Origin: Malonomonas rubra DSM 5091
Lineage (GTDB): Bacteria; Desulfobacterota; Desulfuromonadia; Desulfuromonadales; Geopsychrobacteraceae
Reading direction: 5' to 3'
Assembly: GCF_900142125.1 (NCBI RefSeq)
Contig: NZ_FQZT01000002.1
Coordinates: forward strand, 1 to 64,000
DNA length: 64,000 bases
Shown: positions 17,034 through 26,149 of the stretch, piece by piece
How positions within the stretch are numbered: position 1 is the stretch's first letter
Layout: each line of letters starts with the position of its first letter
The notes under the pieces: generated by a model
Databases searched by the model: none
What the model saw: the letters and a program-made list of their open reading frames with translations, nothing else
What the model was told of the DNA's origin: nothing
Program-made: the position numbers and the translations under genes

Positions 17034-18746
17034 TTACATTTCCTGATCATCAGCAACAGTACAACGCAGAACTTCTTCCAGCGTTGTCACCCCTTCCATC
17101 ATTTTGGTCAGAGCCGACTGCCGCATAGTTTTTACCCCAAGACGCATCGACTCCTGCTTGATTTCAGCCGTATTCGCACCCGAAAGAACCATTTCTTTCA
17201 GTTCATCAAACATCGGCATAACCTGATAGATACCGATACGCCCCTTGTAGCCGGTGTCGTTGCAAGTACTGCAACCTTTCCCTTTATAAACTTTGAACTT
17301 ACCAATTTCAGCTTCTGGCACACCCGCCGAAATCAAAGCATCCTTGGAGACATCTTCCGGTACTTTGCATTCAGAGCAAACCCGTCTTCCGAGGCGCTGA
17401 GCTGAAATCAGGTTAACCGCAGACGCAACCAGGAATGGTTCAATGCCCATATTCAGCATACGGTTGATCGTACTCGGAGCGTCGTTTGTGTGCAGGGTCG
17501 ACAAGACCAAGTGCCCAGTCAAGGCTGCTTTAACCCCGATCTCAGCTGTTTCAAAGTCACGAATCTCACCGATCATGATGATATCAGGATCTTGGCGCAA
17601 AAAAGCACGCAGAGCAGCGGCGAAGTTAAGTCCGATATCTTCATGCATTTGCACCTGGTTGATACCGGCAAAGTTAAATTCGACCGGATCTTCCGCCGTC
17701 GAAATATTCTCTGAAACCTTATTCAGTTCGGACAGAGCAGAATACAACGAAACTGTCTTGCCGCTACCGGTCGGGCCGGTAACCAGAACCATCCCGAAGG
17801 GTTTGTGGATCTCGTTTTTGAACCACTTAAGTGCCTTCTCTTCGTAACCAAGCTTGGTCATATCGAGTTGCAAGTTACTCTTGTCGAGCAATCGCAAAAC
17901 AACCTTTTCGCCAAACAAAGTCGGCAGGCAGTTAACGCGGTAATCCATCTCGACGCCCTTGCCCATTTTGATTTTTATGCGCCCATCCTGCGGCAAGCGG
18001 CGCTCAGCGATATCAAGGTCAGCCATGATCTTGATACGCGAGGTAATAGCATTTTTAAGTTTTTTTGGTGGCTTCATGACTTCATAAAGCACACCATCGA
18101 TCCGGTAGCGAACACGAAAAACATGCTCATAGGGCTCAATATGAATATCGGATGCCTTCTTTTTGATGGCATCGGTCAAAATTAGATTGACCAGCTTGAC
18201 TACAGGAGCATCTTCACTTGCTTTTTCGAGTTCACCAACATCTTCAAGAGTACCATCCTCGACCAACTCTAAGTCATCAAAGTCTTCAAGGTCGCCCATA
18301 ACATCAGCAAGGCTGGCACTTTGATCATAAAATTTATCAATCGCATCTTTGATAGAAGCTTCAGCTGCGACGACAACCTCGACATTGAAGCCGGTCATGA
18401 ACTTGATATCATCAATAGCGAATATATTAGATGGGTCGGACATGGCTACAATTAAAGTAGCACCTGCACGATTTATCGGAACCAGCTGATATTTTTGAGC
18501 AACCTCGGCCGGGATCAATTGGATGACAGCGGGATCGACATCAAACTCAGCCAGGTTGATAGATGGGACACCGTAGTGCTTAGAGAGAAAAGAAGCCAGG
18601 TCATTTTCTTGTACATAGCCCAGCTTGATCAGTGCCGCGCCAAGCCTGATCCCCTCTTTTTTCTGTTCCTCGACCGCTTTTTTCAGCTGGTCATCGGAAA
18701 TCATCTCGTTACGAATTAGCAGTTCACCAAGTCGGTTGGCACTCAT
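17034..18746 (-). CDS. pilB: PilB type IV pilus extension ATPase
   Basis: PilB powers pilus polymerisation. The 570-residue protein has the N-terminal MshEN/T2SSE_N domain (about 5-140), an acidic linker (150-180), the second N-terminal domain and the ATPase core with Walker A GPTGSGKT (324-331), Asp box, Walker B RQDPDIIMIGEIRD and His box TGHLVLSTLHTND. The GspE/PilB zinc-binding tetracysteine (CSEC and CSTC) lies near residues 450-495. First gene of the pilB-T-C-S-R run. The 180 bases upstream contain TATAAT and TTGACA elements at unsuitable spacing, so its promoter was not assigned. Confidence 0.96.
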   Translation of the reverse strand: MSANRLGELLIRNEMISDDQLKKAVEEQKKEGIRLGAALIKLGYVQENDLASFLSKHYGVPSINLAEFDVDPAVIQLIPAEVAQKYQLVPINRAGATLIVAMSDPSNIFAIDDIKFMTGFNVEVVVAAEASIKDAIDKFYDQSASLADVMGDLEDFDDLELVEDGTLEDVGELEKASEDAPVVKLVNLILTDAIKKKASDIHIEPYEHVFRVRYRIDGVLYEVMKPPKKLKNAITSRIKIMADLDIAERRLPQDGRIKIKMGKGVEMDYRVNCLPTLFGEKVVLRLLDKSNLQLDMTKLGYEEKALKWFKNEIHKPFGMVLVTGPTGSGKTVSLYSALSELNKVSENISTAEDPVEFNFAGINQVQMHEDIGLNFAAALRAFLRQDPDIIMIGEIRDFETAEIGVKAALTGHLVLSTLHTNDAPSTINRMLNMGIEPFLVASAVNLISAQRLGRRVCSECKVPEDVSKDALISAGVPEAEIGKFKVYKGKGCSTCNDTGYKGRIGIYQVMPMFDELKEMVLSGANTAEIKQESMRLGVKTMRQSALTKMMEGVTTLEEVLRCTVADDQEM

Positions 18747-18922
18747 CGAAATGCGGCCCTTTCCCTCTCATCTTATTTTGAGCTACCCTCAGCCCAAAAG
18801 TCCCATTATAGCTGGCGAAAAACGGTTTGCTTACTTTCCCTCATGTCAAGCGCACAGCTGCACACCTGTCACAACAGAATAAGATATACCATATCGCATT
18901 TTAATTCGCTAGCACTAATCTT

Positions 18923-19882
18923 TCAATAAGAAAGATATTCCTGGTATTGAATAATATGACGGGAACCAAGGATCTGCCTTGCACGGACAATGTCTGCTTC
19001 GATCGCTGCAGTCAGCTCCTGCAAACCGGAAAACGTCTTCTCATCGCGCAGGCGCTCAACAAAATATATACGTATTTTATCCCCGTACAGGTCACCTGAA
19101 AAATCAAGCAGATGAACCTCAATGGTCGATTTATCATTAGCAAATGTAGGACATTTCCCAAGATTTACAACTCCATTGTATTCCTGCAGCCTATAACGAA
19201 CCTTGACGGCATAGACACCGGCAGCCGGTAATTGCTCCTTGTCCGTCACCAAATTAGCTGTCGGAAAACCAAGCTTCCGTCCACGTTGTTTGCCGGCAAC
19301 AACAGTACCTTCGAGATTATAATGCCGACCAAGAAGATTGACTGCTTCAGCAACCTTTCCCTCCATCAACATTTGCCGGATACGGGTTGAGCTGTATGGC
19401 AAGCCATCGCTGCCAACTGGCTGCAAAACGAGAACATCAATCCCCTTTTCAGAACAATATCGCTGCAGAAACTCGGCATTTCCAGCCCTGTTTTTACCGA
19501 AGGCATAATCGTAACCAATGACCAAACCGCGTGCCTGCAAAGCTGCGACAAGTATTTCGTCGACAAAACGCTCCGGCGACATGGCTGCAAACTTTTGCGT
19601 AAAGGGAGCTTCTATCAATGTATCGATATGAGAAGCTTCTATCAGTCGCCTCTTTTCGTCAGGAGTATTCAGCAAAAGGGGTGACTTATCAGGGAAGAGA
19701 ACCTTTAACGGATGGGGGGAAAATGTGTAAACAACAGAGCGACACTGCTTGTTTTTTGCCATAGCAACGAGTTGCCTGAACAGTTCACGATGCCCTAAAT
19801 GAACCCCATCAAAATTCCCCAATGAGACAACACAGGGGCCAGCGGCATTTTTATCGGGAGAAAGATTATTCAGGATTTCCAT
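18923..19882 (-). CDS. ribF: Bifunctional riboflavin kinase / FAD synthetase
   Basis: RibF makes FMN from riboflavin and then FAD. The N-terminal nucleotidyltransferase domain (about 15-170) shows GNFDGVHLGHRELFRQ and later YSSTRIRQMLMEG. The C-terminal flavokinase domain (about 185-305) shows GRKLGFPTANL and the substrate-binding stretch GVVNLGKCPTF. The length of 319 is typical. It is a single gene between pilB and rnr; the other riboflavin genes are at 59-63 kb. The alternative of a kinase-only enzyme is excluded by the intact N-terminal domain. Confidence 0.95.
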   Translation of the reverse strand: MEILNNLSPDKNAAGPCVVSLGNFDGVHLGHRELFRQLVAMAKNKQCRSVVYTFSPHPLKVLFPDKSPLLLNTPDEKRRLIEASHIDTLIEAPFTQKFAAMSPERFVDEILVAALQARGLVIGYDYAFGKNRAGNAEFLQRYCSEKGIDVLVLQPVGSDGLPYSSTRIRQMLMEGKVAEAVNLLGRHYNLEGTVVAGKQRGRKLGFPTANLVTDKEQLPAAGVYAVKVRYRLQEYNGVVNLGKCPTFANDKSTIEVHLLDFSGDLYGDKIRIYFVERLRDEKTFSGLQELTAAIEADIVRARQILGSRHIIQYQEYLSY

Positions 19883-19947
19883 AACTGCAGCATACCAAAG
19901 TTAAACAAGAAGCGCTAACATCCTCGAAATATTAACGAATAGCGACA

Positions 19948-22044
19948 CTATCCAGCAAGGACAAAGTCAACCCTGCGACGCCAAACATCGACATGATGTA
20001 CTTTTACCGCCACAGTCATACCAACACGATAGCACTTTCTGCGACGCTCGCCCTGCAAGCAATGACTTAAGGGATCAAAACTATAAAAATCTCCGGTAAG
20101 ACTGCGCACATGAACCAGCCCTTCCAGTCCTAACGCATCAAGCTCGACAAAAAAACCGAACTCTGTAACCGAACTGATCAGACCAGAAAATTGTTCCCCG
20201 ATATGTTGCTGCATCAACTGACAACGCCGCAGCTCGAACAAATGTCGCTCTGCAGCCATCGCACGACGTTCTCTTTCAGAGCAATCACGTCCCAACTCCA
20301 GCAAACGTTCCTTGCTAGGGGCTGTCGCATTTTCTGTTGCAGCAAGAACTTGTTTCAAGGTGCGATGAATCGTCAAATCTGGATAACGCCTGATAGGTGA
20401 GGTAAAGTGACAGTAATTTTCAGCGGCCAAGCCAAAATGCCCTTTGTTCTCAGGCGTGTATCGAGCTTGCTGCAAACTGCGCAAAAGTTGTTGATTGAGC
20501 AGCTTTGATTCAGGCTTGTCTGCGAGATCGTCAAGCAATTGCTGTAAACTCCGTTGCACCTGCTTGCCAAGCAGCACGCCGTAGCCGAACTCAGCTGCTA
20601 GCTGTTGAAAATCCTGCAGTTTCTCCAAGGTTGGAGATTCATGAATGCGATAGAGAAACGGAACCCCGGCCTTTTCCAGATAACTGGCAACAGCTTCATT
20701 GGCCGCCAGCATGAATTCTTCGATCAGGCGGTGGGCCTGGTTTCGTTCAATCTTAGCCACAGCGGTTGGAAAACCGCTTTTATCCAGAATAATTTCAGCA
20801 TCGGCAATATCCAACTCCAAACCTCCCCGTTGACGCCTCTGCTCCGCCAATCTTCCGGACAACTTTGCCATGACTGGCAACTGTGCAGCAATAGCATCCG
20901 CCAGCTTTGTTGCGTCTGAACTACCAAGAAAACCAGCGACCTCAGTATAAGTCAGACGCGCTCGGCTATGCATGACCGCAGGGTAAAAGCGTTGTTCGCA
21001 ACAATGACCATCAGCAGAAAAAAGTAACTCTGCAGTCATTACCAGGCGGTCTTCATATGGATTCAGAGAGCAGATACCATTACTTAAAGCCTCCGGCAAC
21101 ATCGGCAAGCAGAAGCCAGGAAAATAAACGCTGGTCCCACGCTCACGTGCCTCCTGATCGAGTGCCCCCCCCTCCTGGACATAATAAGCCACATCAGCAA
21201 TACAGACCCACAGTCGAATTTTGCCGTCAGCTTCCTGCACCACGGCAACAGCATCGTCGAAATCTTTTGCGGTTTCACCATCAATCGTCATCAGCGGCAG
21301 ATAACGCAAATCGACCCGTCTCGTCAACTCGTCCACAGGAATACCGACCACTGACACCTCATCAGCCTCGGTCAAAGCACCACTTGAGAAGTTGCGCGGT
21401 AGCTCGTGTTCAAAAATGACAGCCTCGATATCAACTTGTGGGTCATCCGGATCACCAAGGACTTCAACGATTTTTCCACTGGCAGAAGCTGCTTCACTGG
21501 GATAGCGGATAAATTCTACTTTGACGATCTGACCGTTATTGACCTGCCCGGCAAAATCGCCTTGCAGATAAATCGCATTCACCAGCGCTTGATCAAGCGG
21601 CATCGCCCAACTGCGTTTCCCCTGTTGTCGATAAAGAGCCAAAACTGTTTTATGGGCTCTCTGAAGAACCTTCACAATCTTTCCGTATGGACGGCCGCTA
21701 CGATCAAAACCCTCGCCCCGGGCCTCCACAACATCCCCCGGCATTGCACTGCGAACGTGCTTGGCAGGTATAAAAAGATCCTCCTGCTCTCCCTCCTGAA
21801 TACGCACAAAACCAAAGCCCTGCTCGGCTTTTGAGAAGACCCCTTTGACCGATTTTTTGCTTTGCCGTAACCGGTAGCAACCCTTTTTTTCCTCGATCAG
21901 GCCATCAGCAACAAGCCGGCGAAGAGTTGCAGTTAATCGCTTTCGCTCCCCACCGTGAAGATTAAGCATGTCGGCAATATCGCGACGATTTAGAGACCGT
22001 TTTGGAAAACGGCACATCAAATTTTGGATTCGATTTTCCAGCAA
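19948..22044 (-). CDS. rnr: Ribonuclease R
   Basis: RNase R is a processive 3'-5' exoribonuclease that degrades structured RNA. The 698-residue protein has an N-terminal winged-helix RNA-binding domain (about 5-65), two cold-shock OB domains, the RNB catalytic domain (about 245-575) and a C-terminal S1 domain (about 615-697). The catalytic aspartates are visible in PLMTIDGETAKDFDDAVAVV. It also has the family segment HFTSPIRRYPDL. It is shorter than E. coli RNase R mainly at the basic tail. An eroded IS200-like element lies directly upstream (22061-22511). Confidence 0.94.
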   Translation of the reverse strand: MLENRIQNLMCRFPKRSLNRRDIADMLNLHGGERKRLTATLRRLVADGLIEEKKGCYRLRQSKKSVKGVFSKAEQGFGFVRIQEGEQEDLFIPAKHVRSAMPGDVVEARGEGFDRSGRPYGKIVKVLQRAHKTVLALYRQQGKRSWAMPLDQALVNAIYLQGDFAGQVNNGQIVKVEFIRYPSEAASASGKIVEVLGDPDDPQVDIEAVIFEHELPRNFSSGALTEADEVSVVGIPVDELTRRVDLRYLPLMTIDGETAKDFDDAVAVVQEADGKIRLWVCIADVAYYVQEGGALDQEARERGTSVYFPGFCLPMLPEALSNGICSLNPYEDRLVMTAELLFSADGHCCEQRFYPAVMHSRARLTYTEVAGFLGSSDATKLADAIAAQLPVMAKLSGRLAEQRRQRGGLELDIADAEIILDKSGFPTAVAKIERNQAHRLIEEFMLAANEAVASYLEKAGVPFLYRIHESPTLEKLQDFQQLAAEFGYGVLLGKQVQRSLQQLLDDLADKPESKLLNQQLLRSLQQARYTPENKGHFGLAAENYCHFTSPIRRYPDLTIHRTLKQVLAATENATAPSKERLLELGRDCSERERRAMAAERHLFELRRCQLMQQHIGEQFSGLISSVTEFGFFVELDALGLEGLVHVRSLTGDFYSFDPLSHCLQGERRRKCYRVGMTVAVKVHHVDVWRRRVDFVLAG

Positions 22045-22060
22045 AATATTTCCCTACAAA

Positions 22061-22440
22061 TTAGATACCCCGGGTAAACCCGGGGTTCTGATGCTTCGCA
22101 TACTGATTGCTTTTGCAATCAATTAAAAAGTAGCCCGACGACCACACGATATTATCGGACCAATAGACCTTGAACAGCCACTCAAACTTTTCACGTATTC
22201 GGAACGACGATTGGCTCTTCAATCTTCCCATCACCTCAAAAATTGAATACTTAGGTGGGATGATCATCACAATATAGAGGAGATCACCGTCATAGCCAAT
22301 CGTCTCGATTTCTACGCCGGGCATCTGCCGCAATGGGCTAGAGAGCACCCTTCCAAGGGACTCACAGACACCAGGCTTAGGATCCTACGGCGGTATTTGC
22401 ATACCCAGACGACATGGTATTGCAAGCAATAGGCTGAATG
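22061..22440 (-). pseudogene. Broken IS200-type Y1 transposase (tnpA remnant)
   Basis: The upstream frame gives QYHVVWVCKYRRRIL, the standard start of IS200 transposases. The similarity then moves to a second frame from KPGVCESLGRVLSSPLRQMP through VEIETIGYDGDLLYIVMIIP to REKFEWLFKVYWSDNIVWSS, so there is a frameshift near 22385. In active enzymes the middle segment contains HxH; here it reads LLYIV, so both metal-binding histidines are gone. After GYF the sequence departs from the family, losing the tyrosine helix. The GTG at 22348 could start only a dead fragment. Confidence 0.8.
22068..22085. repeat. Hairpin at the rnr-proximal end of the IS200-like remnant
   Basis: CCCCGGGTAAACCCGGGG has 8-bp arms around AA. 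It lies 24 bases upstream of the rnr start, so on the minus strand it would be a stable hairpin close to the rnr ribosome-binding region. Confidence 0.75.
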
Positions 22441-22493
22441 TGCCGAAACTCGAACGTCCATCCACCTACAATACCGCCTCCGGTCTCATTCAT

Positions 22494-22511
22494 CCACGGC
22501 TAAAGCCGTGG
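22494..22511. repeat. Hairpin at the distal end of the IS200-like remnant
   Basis: CCACGGCTAAAGCCGTGG has 7-bp arms around TAAA. This sequence type is common at the left end of IS200/IS605 elements. It also lies about 85 bases after the polyprenyl synthase stop, where it could slow transcription, although no T tract follows on the minus strand. Confidence 0.7.
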
Positions 22512-22595
22512 TCTTCTGTCTTCGACCGAATAAAAGCAAAGGCCTGCACACTGGCAGGCCTTCGGGATTTAAACGTGGTTCAGTTCAAGTGGCGG

Positions 22596-23564
22596 TTACT
22601 TGTTTCTGGACACCACATAATCTGCCAAATCGAACAACGCCTGGCGCGCTTCATTGTCAGGAAAAATCGCCAGTTGCTTTTTGGCCAACTCGATCCGATC
22701 AGCAGCACGTTTACGTGTATACTCGATACCACCGTAATTATCGATCAGATTGCAGACGTAATCGAGATCCTCAGGCAACAGTTCCTCCGCCTCAACAATC
22801 CGTTCGATCTCCTGCTTTTCCTGCTCAGTCGCTTCGGCAAAGGCACAAATCAGCGGCAGGGTCATCTTGCCCTCATAAAGGTCATGGCCGCGTTCTTTGC
22901 CGAAATCAGCCTCGTCTGCGACATAATCAAGAGCATCATCCATCAACTGAAAGGCGATACCGATTTCCAGACCAAATTCGCGCAGTGCCAACTCTTTTTG
23001 CTCATCGACACCCGCCAGCACTCCGCCGACCTGGCAGGCAGCAGCAATCAGGATCGCAGTCTTGTCACGGACAACCTGCAGGTAACGCTGCTCGTTGACT
23101 TCAAGGTCACAGGTATTGATCAACTGCTGAATTTCGCCTTCAGCCAGCTCAGTGGTGGTATCGGAGAGAATTTTCAGAATTTTCAGGCTTTCACTGTTGA
23201 CCATAACCGAAAACGATTTGGCAAACAGAAAATCGCCGACCAGAACCGATGCCTGGTTACCCCAGACTGAATTGGCCGAACGATTACCACGCCGCAGGTC
23301 GGCACTATCGACGACATCATCATGCAGCAGAGTTGCGGTATGAATGAACTCAACAACGCTGGCAAGCTCGATATGTTTATCGCCCTGGTAGTTGCACAAG
23401 CGGGACGAAAGCAGCAGCAACATCGGCCGAATGCGTTTGCCACCGCTGGAAAGGATATATTCCCCGACCTGGCTGACCAGCTGAACATCCGATGACAGGT
23501 TCTGCTTGATCTGCGCCTCGACGGCGCCCATATCGTCTTTCAACAGGGCGATTACAGAATCCAT
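22596..23564 (-). CDS. ispB: Polyprenyl (octaprenyl-type) diphosphate synthase
   Basis: This trans-isoprenyl diphosphate synthase condenses isopentenyl diphosphate units onto an allylic primer for quinone or lipid-carrier side chains. Both Asp-rich motifs are present: LLHDDVVDSADLRRG (first, Mg-binding) and AFQLMDDALDYVAD (second). GGKRIRPML is also seen. The ATG at 23564 (MDSVIALLKDD) is chosen; upstream in-frame TTG/ATG codons at 23636 and 23627 would lie too close to the promoter at 23658-23686. The 322-residue size matches long-chain synthases, and the menaquinone side chain is the likely product in this group. Exact chain length cannot be read by eye. Confidence 0.88.
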   Translation of the reverse strand: MDSVIALLKDDMGAVEAQIKQNLSSDVQLVSQVGEYILSSGGKRIRPMLLLLSSRLCNYQGDKHIELASVVEFIHTATLLHDDVVDSADLRRGNRSANSVWGNQASVLVGDFLFAKSFSVMVNSESLKILKILSDTTTELAEGEIQQLINTCDLEVNEQRYLQVVRDKTAILIAAACQVGGVLAGVDEQKELALREFGLEIGIAFQLMDDALDYVADEADFGKERGHDLYEGKMTLPLICAFAEATEQEKQEIERIVEAEELLPEDLDYVCNLIDNYGGIEYTRKRAADRIELAKKQLAIFPDNEARQALFDLADYVVSRNK

Positions 23565-23657
23565 AAACTCTCTAAATCCTTCAAGCTGACATTGCAAAAA
23601 ACGGCAGGAAAAGGAGGGCAAAACCATAATTGACAAGCCCTCTTTTACGATCGCAAC

Positions 23658-23686
23658 ATTCTAAAAACCACGCCGGGCGTTGTCAA
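23658..23686 (-). promoter_or_regulatory. Sigma-70-type promoter for the polyprenyl synthase gene
   Basis: Minus strand TTGACA (23686-23681), 17-base spacer, TAGAAT (23663-23658). The predicted start is near 23651, giving an 87-base leader to the ATG at 23564. Confidence 0.75.
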
Positions 23687-23783
23687 AACTTTTCTCGGTC
23701 AGCCTGTAAATAGTTACTGAACCCTATTTATTCTTACACACTTCCGGGTGAAATGAGCAAAAACTTATGTTACTCATAAAAAG

Positions 23784-24449
23784 ATGAACCCTCTGATCGG
23801 CATGACTTTTATCACTGGACTGCTTGCTTCGGCCCACTGCCTTGGGATGTGCGGTGGCTTGATAAGCGCTTTGAGCCTGACGGAAAATGGTCGCCGCTGC
23901 GGACTTCCCTGCCAACTCATGTTCAATCTGGGCCGGGTAACAACCTACAGCTTACTCGGCCTGTTCGTCGGTTGGCTCGGTTCCGCCCTCACTATTCAGA
24001 ACGAACTTTACAATATCACCCAACTGCTACAGATCGGCTGCGATATTTTCATCATCCTGATCGGGCTTGGCAGCGCCGGGTTGTTCAGCACATTCAATTT
24101 CAGTCTTTTAAAGACTGGAGCGCTACAACTAGACCTTGAGAAAAAAGCCGACAAACTGAAGGGGTTGCCTCTGCCATTGGCCGCGCTTGGCATCGGACTG
24201 CTCTTCGGCCTGATGCCATGCGGCATGCTTTACGCCATGCTGCTGACCGCAGCCCAAAGCGCTGACACAGCAACCGGCATGTTAATGATGCTCGCTTTCG
24301 GTCTTGGCACCTTCCCAGCTCTTTTACTGCTCGGACAAACCAGCAACTGGCTAAAAAGGCTTGGCAATCGCCCGCTAAAAGCAGCCGGAATCATGGTTGC
24401 CCTGATCGGTAGTTACAATCTGCTGAACCACATCGGAATGATCAGCTGA
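23784..24449 (+). CDS. DsbD/TauE-SafE-like integral membrane protein
   Basis: The 221-residue protein has six or so membrane helices and the conserved HCLGMCGGLISAL near the N-terminus. A second glycine/proline-rich GLLFGLMPCGMLYAML half-repeat lies in the middle. This pattern marks the sulfite-exporter TauE/SafE or DsbD_2-like family. Members often sit beside cytochrome oxidase or metal-homeostasis genes and are thought to move reductant or metals. Here it stands alone between a divergent polyprenyl synthase gene and tRNA-Leu, so context gives no substrate. The two cysteines, one in each half, could act as a redox pair. Function is uncertain. Confidence 0.75.
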   Translation: MNPLIGMTFITGLLASAHCLGMCGGLISALSLTENGRRCGLPCQLMFNLGRVTTYSLLGLFVGWLGSALTIQNELYNITQLLQIGCDIFIILIGLGSAGLFSTFNFSLLKTGALQLDLEKKADKLKGLPLPLAALGIGLLFGLMPCGMLYAMLLTAAQSADTATGMLMMLAFGLGTFPALLLLGQTSNWLKRLGNRPLKAAGIMVALIGSYNLLNHIGMIS

Positions 24450-24453
24450 AAAC

Positions 24454-24483
24454 AAAAAAACCCGATCACTTTTCGTGATCGGG
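24454..24483 (-). terminator. Terminator after tRNA-Leu
   Basis: A hairpin with 9-bp arms CCCGATCAC and GTGATCGGG and a 5-base loop. On the minus strand it is followed by seven T. It also lies just after the plus-strand membrane-protein gene and may partly serve both. Confidence 0.85.
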
Positions 24484-24495
24484 TTAATTCCTAAT

Positions 24496-24582
24496 TGGTG
24501 CCGAAGGGGAGACTCGAACTCCCACGTCCCTACGGACACTAGACCCTGAACCTAGCGTGTCTACCAATTCCACCACTTCGGC
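24496..24582 (-). tRNA. tRNA-Leu (anticodon CAG)
   Basis: The minus strand folds as a class II tRNA with acceptor GCCGAAG pairing CTTCGGC. The anticodon arm is CTAGG-TTCAGGG-TCTAG (anticodon CAG), followed by a long variable arm (TGTCCGTAGGGACG), a TTCGAGT T loop and an encoded CCA. The long variable arm is the leucine/serine/tyrosine type. Confidence 0.95.
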
Positions 24583-24619
24583 ATCTTCAATTGTGGCCCC
24601 ATTGTGCGGAGCGATGGTG

Positions 24620-24648
24620 TTTATAACAAATGGATTTTTCGATTGCAA
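24620..24648 (-). promoter_or_regulatory. Promoter of tRNA-Leu
   Basis: Minus strand TTGCAA (24648-24643), 17-base spacer, TATAAA (24625-24620), about 38 bases ahead of the tRNA 5' end. Confidence 0.7.
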
Positions 24649-24682
24649 CAAAAAATCGGTGTCTTTACCAAAAAACCTCGCA

Positions 24683-26038
24683 CTACAGGCTAAAGGGTTT
24701 AACCACAAGGGTTTTATACTGCTGAACAGTCACCATCCCTGGCTTCGCACCAGGCGGTTTTTTGACTGCTTTGGCTTCGGCAACCATCACTTCAACCTTG
24801 GAATCGTTTTTCGCTTTACAATTGCCCGCAGCTATCGCGGCAGCAAATTCGATATCAGCCGCGCTGAACTCAGCTTTCCCGCCCTCACCCTTTAAAAGCA
24901 CGTGCGATCCTGGACAGCGATACGCGTGAAACCAAAGGTCTCCTTTTTTCAGCAACTTTGTCGATATCATATCGTTCTGCCTGCTGTTGCTGCCCCAGAC
25001 AACTTTGCGCCCCCCCGGACTTAGGAGTTCTTTTACGACCTGTTGCTGATTATTACCACGGGGTAGCCGGCTGACTTTTTCTTTCAGCAGTCCCGACTTT
25101 TTCATCAAGTCAGCCACCACTGAAATGTCATTCGGCTGCTCCGCGCTCTCTAATTGGTAGTTTAAATCTTCCAGCCACTCCTGCTCTTCTCTGGTTTCAG
25201 CCAGGCGACGCTCGCTGTGTTCAATGCCCCGACGATATTTTTTGTAGCGTCGGAAATATTTATCAGCATTGTCCTGCGGTGAAAGCTGCGGGTCGAGGGC
25301 TATCGATTCCTCAACTGCCGGGTCGAGATAATAATTGAGAACCTGAACCTTTGCCGTTCCTTTTTCGATCAGATGCAGGTTCGCCAGCAACAGATTCCCC
25401 AGTTGCTGATAGCGCTCATAATCCTGCTGATGGCGATATTCCTGCTCTATTCGGACAAGCCTCTTTGAAAGCTTCTTCTTTTCTTTTGCCAACAGTTTCA
25501 TCAGCTGATTTTTCAGATCTTTCTCGCTACCGGCATTTTCACCATCAGCCTTTTTGTTTTTTTGCCCCAGCGACTCGTCCCGCTTTTCCGGTAATGTATA
25601 TTGAGTGCCCAGCTGCAGCCTTCCTTCTCTCTGCCGCTTAAGAAGATCGATGATCTTGCCCTGATTATCGACAAAAACCAGGTTACTGCTGCGACCGGTC
25701 AACTCTACGATCAATCGACAATCGCCCTTGCCTCCCTGGCATTGAAATTCTACGACACGATCATCATTCAGCTGCTGCACATCAACAATCCGGGATACCC
25801 GCGCTCGCAGTAATTGGCAAAAACGAGGCGGGGTAAAAGGATTGGGATAATTTTCCTCGGTCAGCTGGATAGAGCCGTTCAGCGCAGCGGCAATAATCTG
25901 CAATCTCAGGTTCTGCTCCCCGGTCCAGAGCCGAAACAGCAGCATATCGGTTGTCGGCTGGTGGATTTTAGTAACTCGTGAACCGGCAATTTTATCTTTC
26001 AGTTCAGCGACCAGCTGCCGAACCTGCTCAACATTCAT
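24683..26038 (-). CDS. NFACT-family protein (RqcH-like)
   Basis: This 451-residue protein starts with an NFACT-N domain (VRQLVAELKDKIAGSRVTKI) and has a long coiled-coil/helical middle (about 180-300, with KKKLSKRLVRIEQEYRHQQD). It ends in the NFACT-R (DUF814) domain with DLWFHAYRCPGSHVLLKG. In Bacillus and eukaryotes such proteins (RqcH/Rqc2) bind stalled 50S subunits and direct alanine tailing of stuck peptides. The protein is about 100 residues shorter than Gram-positive RqcH. It is transcribed toward tRNA-Leu with no partner gene. A ribosome quality control role is inferred from the family. Confidence 0.85.
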   Translation of the reverse strand: MNVEQVRQLVAELKDKIAGSRVTKIHQPTTDMLLFRLWTGEQNLRLQIIAAALNGSIQLTEENYPNPFTPPRFCQLLRARVSRIVDVQQLNDDRVVEFQCQGGKGDCRLIVELTGRSSNLVFVDNQGKIIDLLKRQREGRLQLGTQYTLPEKRDESLGQKNKKADGENAGSEKDLKNQLMKLLAKEKKKLSKRLVRIEQEYRHQQDYERYQQLGNLLLANLHLIEKGTAKVQVLNYYLDPAVEESIALDPQLSPQDNADKYFRRYKKYRRGIEHSERRLAETREEQEWLEDLNYQLESAEQPNDISVVADLMKKSGLLKEKVSRLPRGNNQQQVVKELLSPGGRKVVWGSNSRQNDMISTKLLKKGDLWFHAYRCPGSHVLLKGEGGKAEFSAADIEFAAAIAAGNCKAKNDSKVEVMVAEAKAVKKPPGAKPGMVTVQQYKTLVVKPFSL

Positions 26039-26149
26039 TTATTCTCGACCTTTTCTTGCCATGCAAAGCATCTTTTTTTCCCCAATTGAACAACTTCTGT
26101 TAGAATCGTCAGCCATTCTTAAGCAATGTACAACATGGAGGTCTTCATT

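Larger units (their letters stand above)
22061..22511 (-). mobile_element. Degenerate IS200/IS605-like element
   Basis: Between rnr and the polyprenyl synthase gene lies a remnant with a broken Y1-type transposase (22061-22440), bounded by two strong hairpins. These are CCCCGGGTAAACCCGGGG at 22068-22085 and CCACGGCTAAAGCCGTGG at 22494-22511. Subterminal hairpins are how IS200/IS605 elements are recognised by their transposase. The transposase is frameshifted, C-terminally cut and lacks its HUH histidines, so the element cannot move on its own. Confidence 0.75.

Noticed and set aside
18747-18922. pilB promoter from TTGACA and TATAAT seen upstream
   Set aside because: The two boxes are about 33 bases apart, and neither has a suitable partner at 16-18 bases, so no promoter was assigned.
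22508-23098. 196-codon plus-strand frame opposite the polyprenyl synthase gene
   Set aside because: Proline/arginine/serine-rich composition without motifs, fully antisense to a gene with both Asp-rich motifs.
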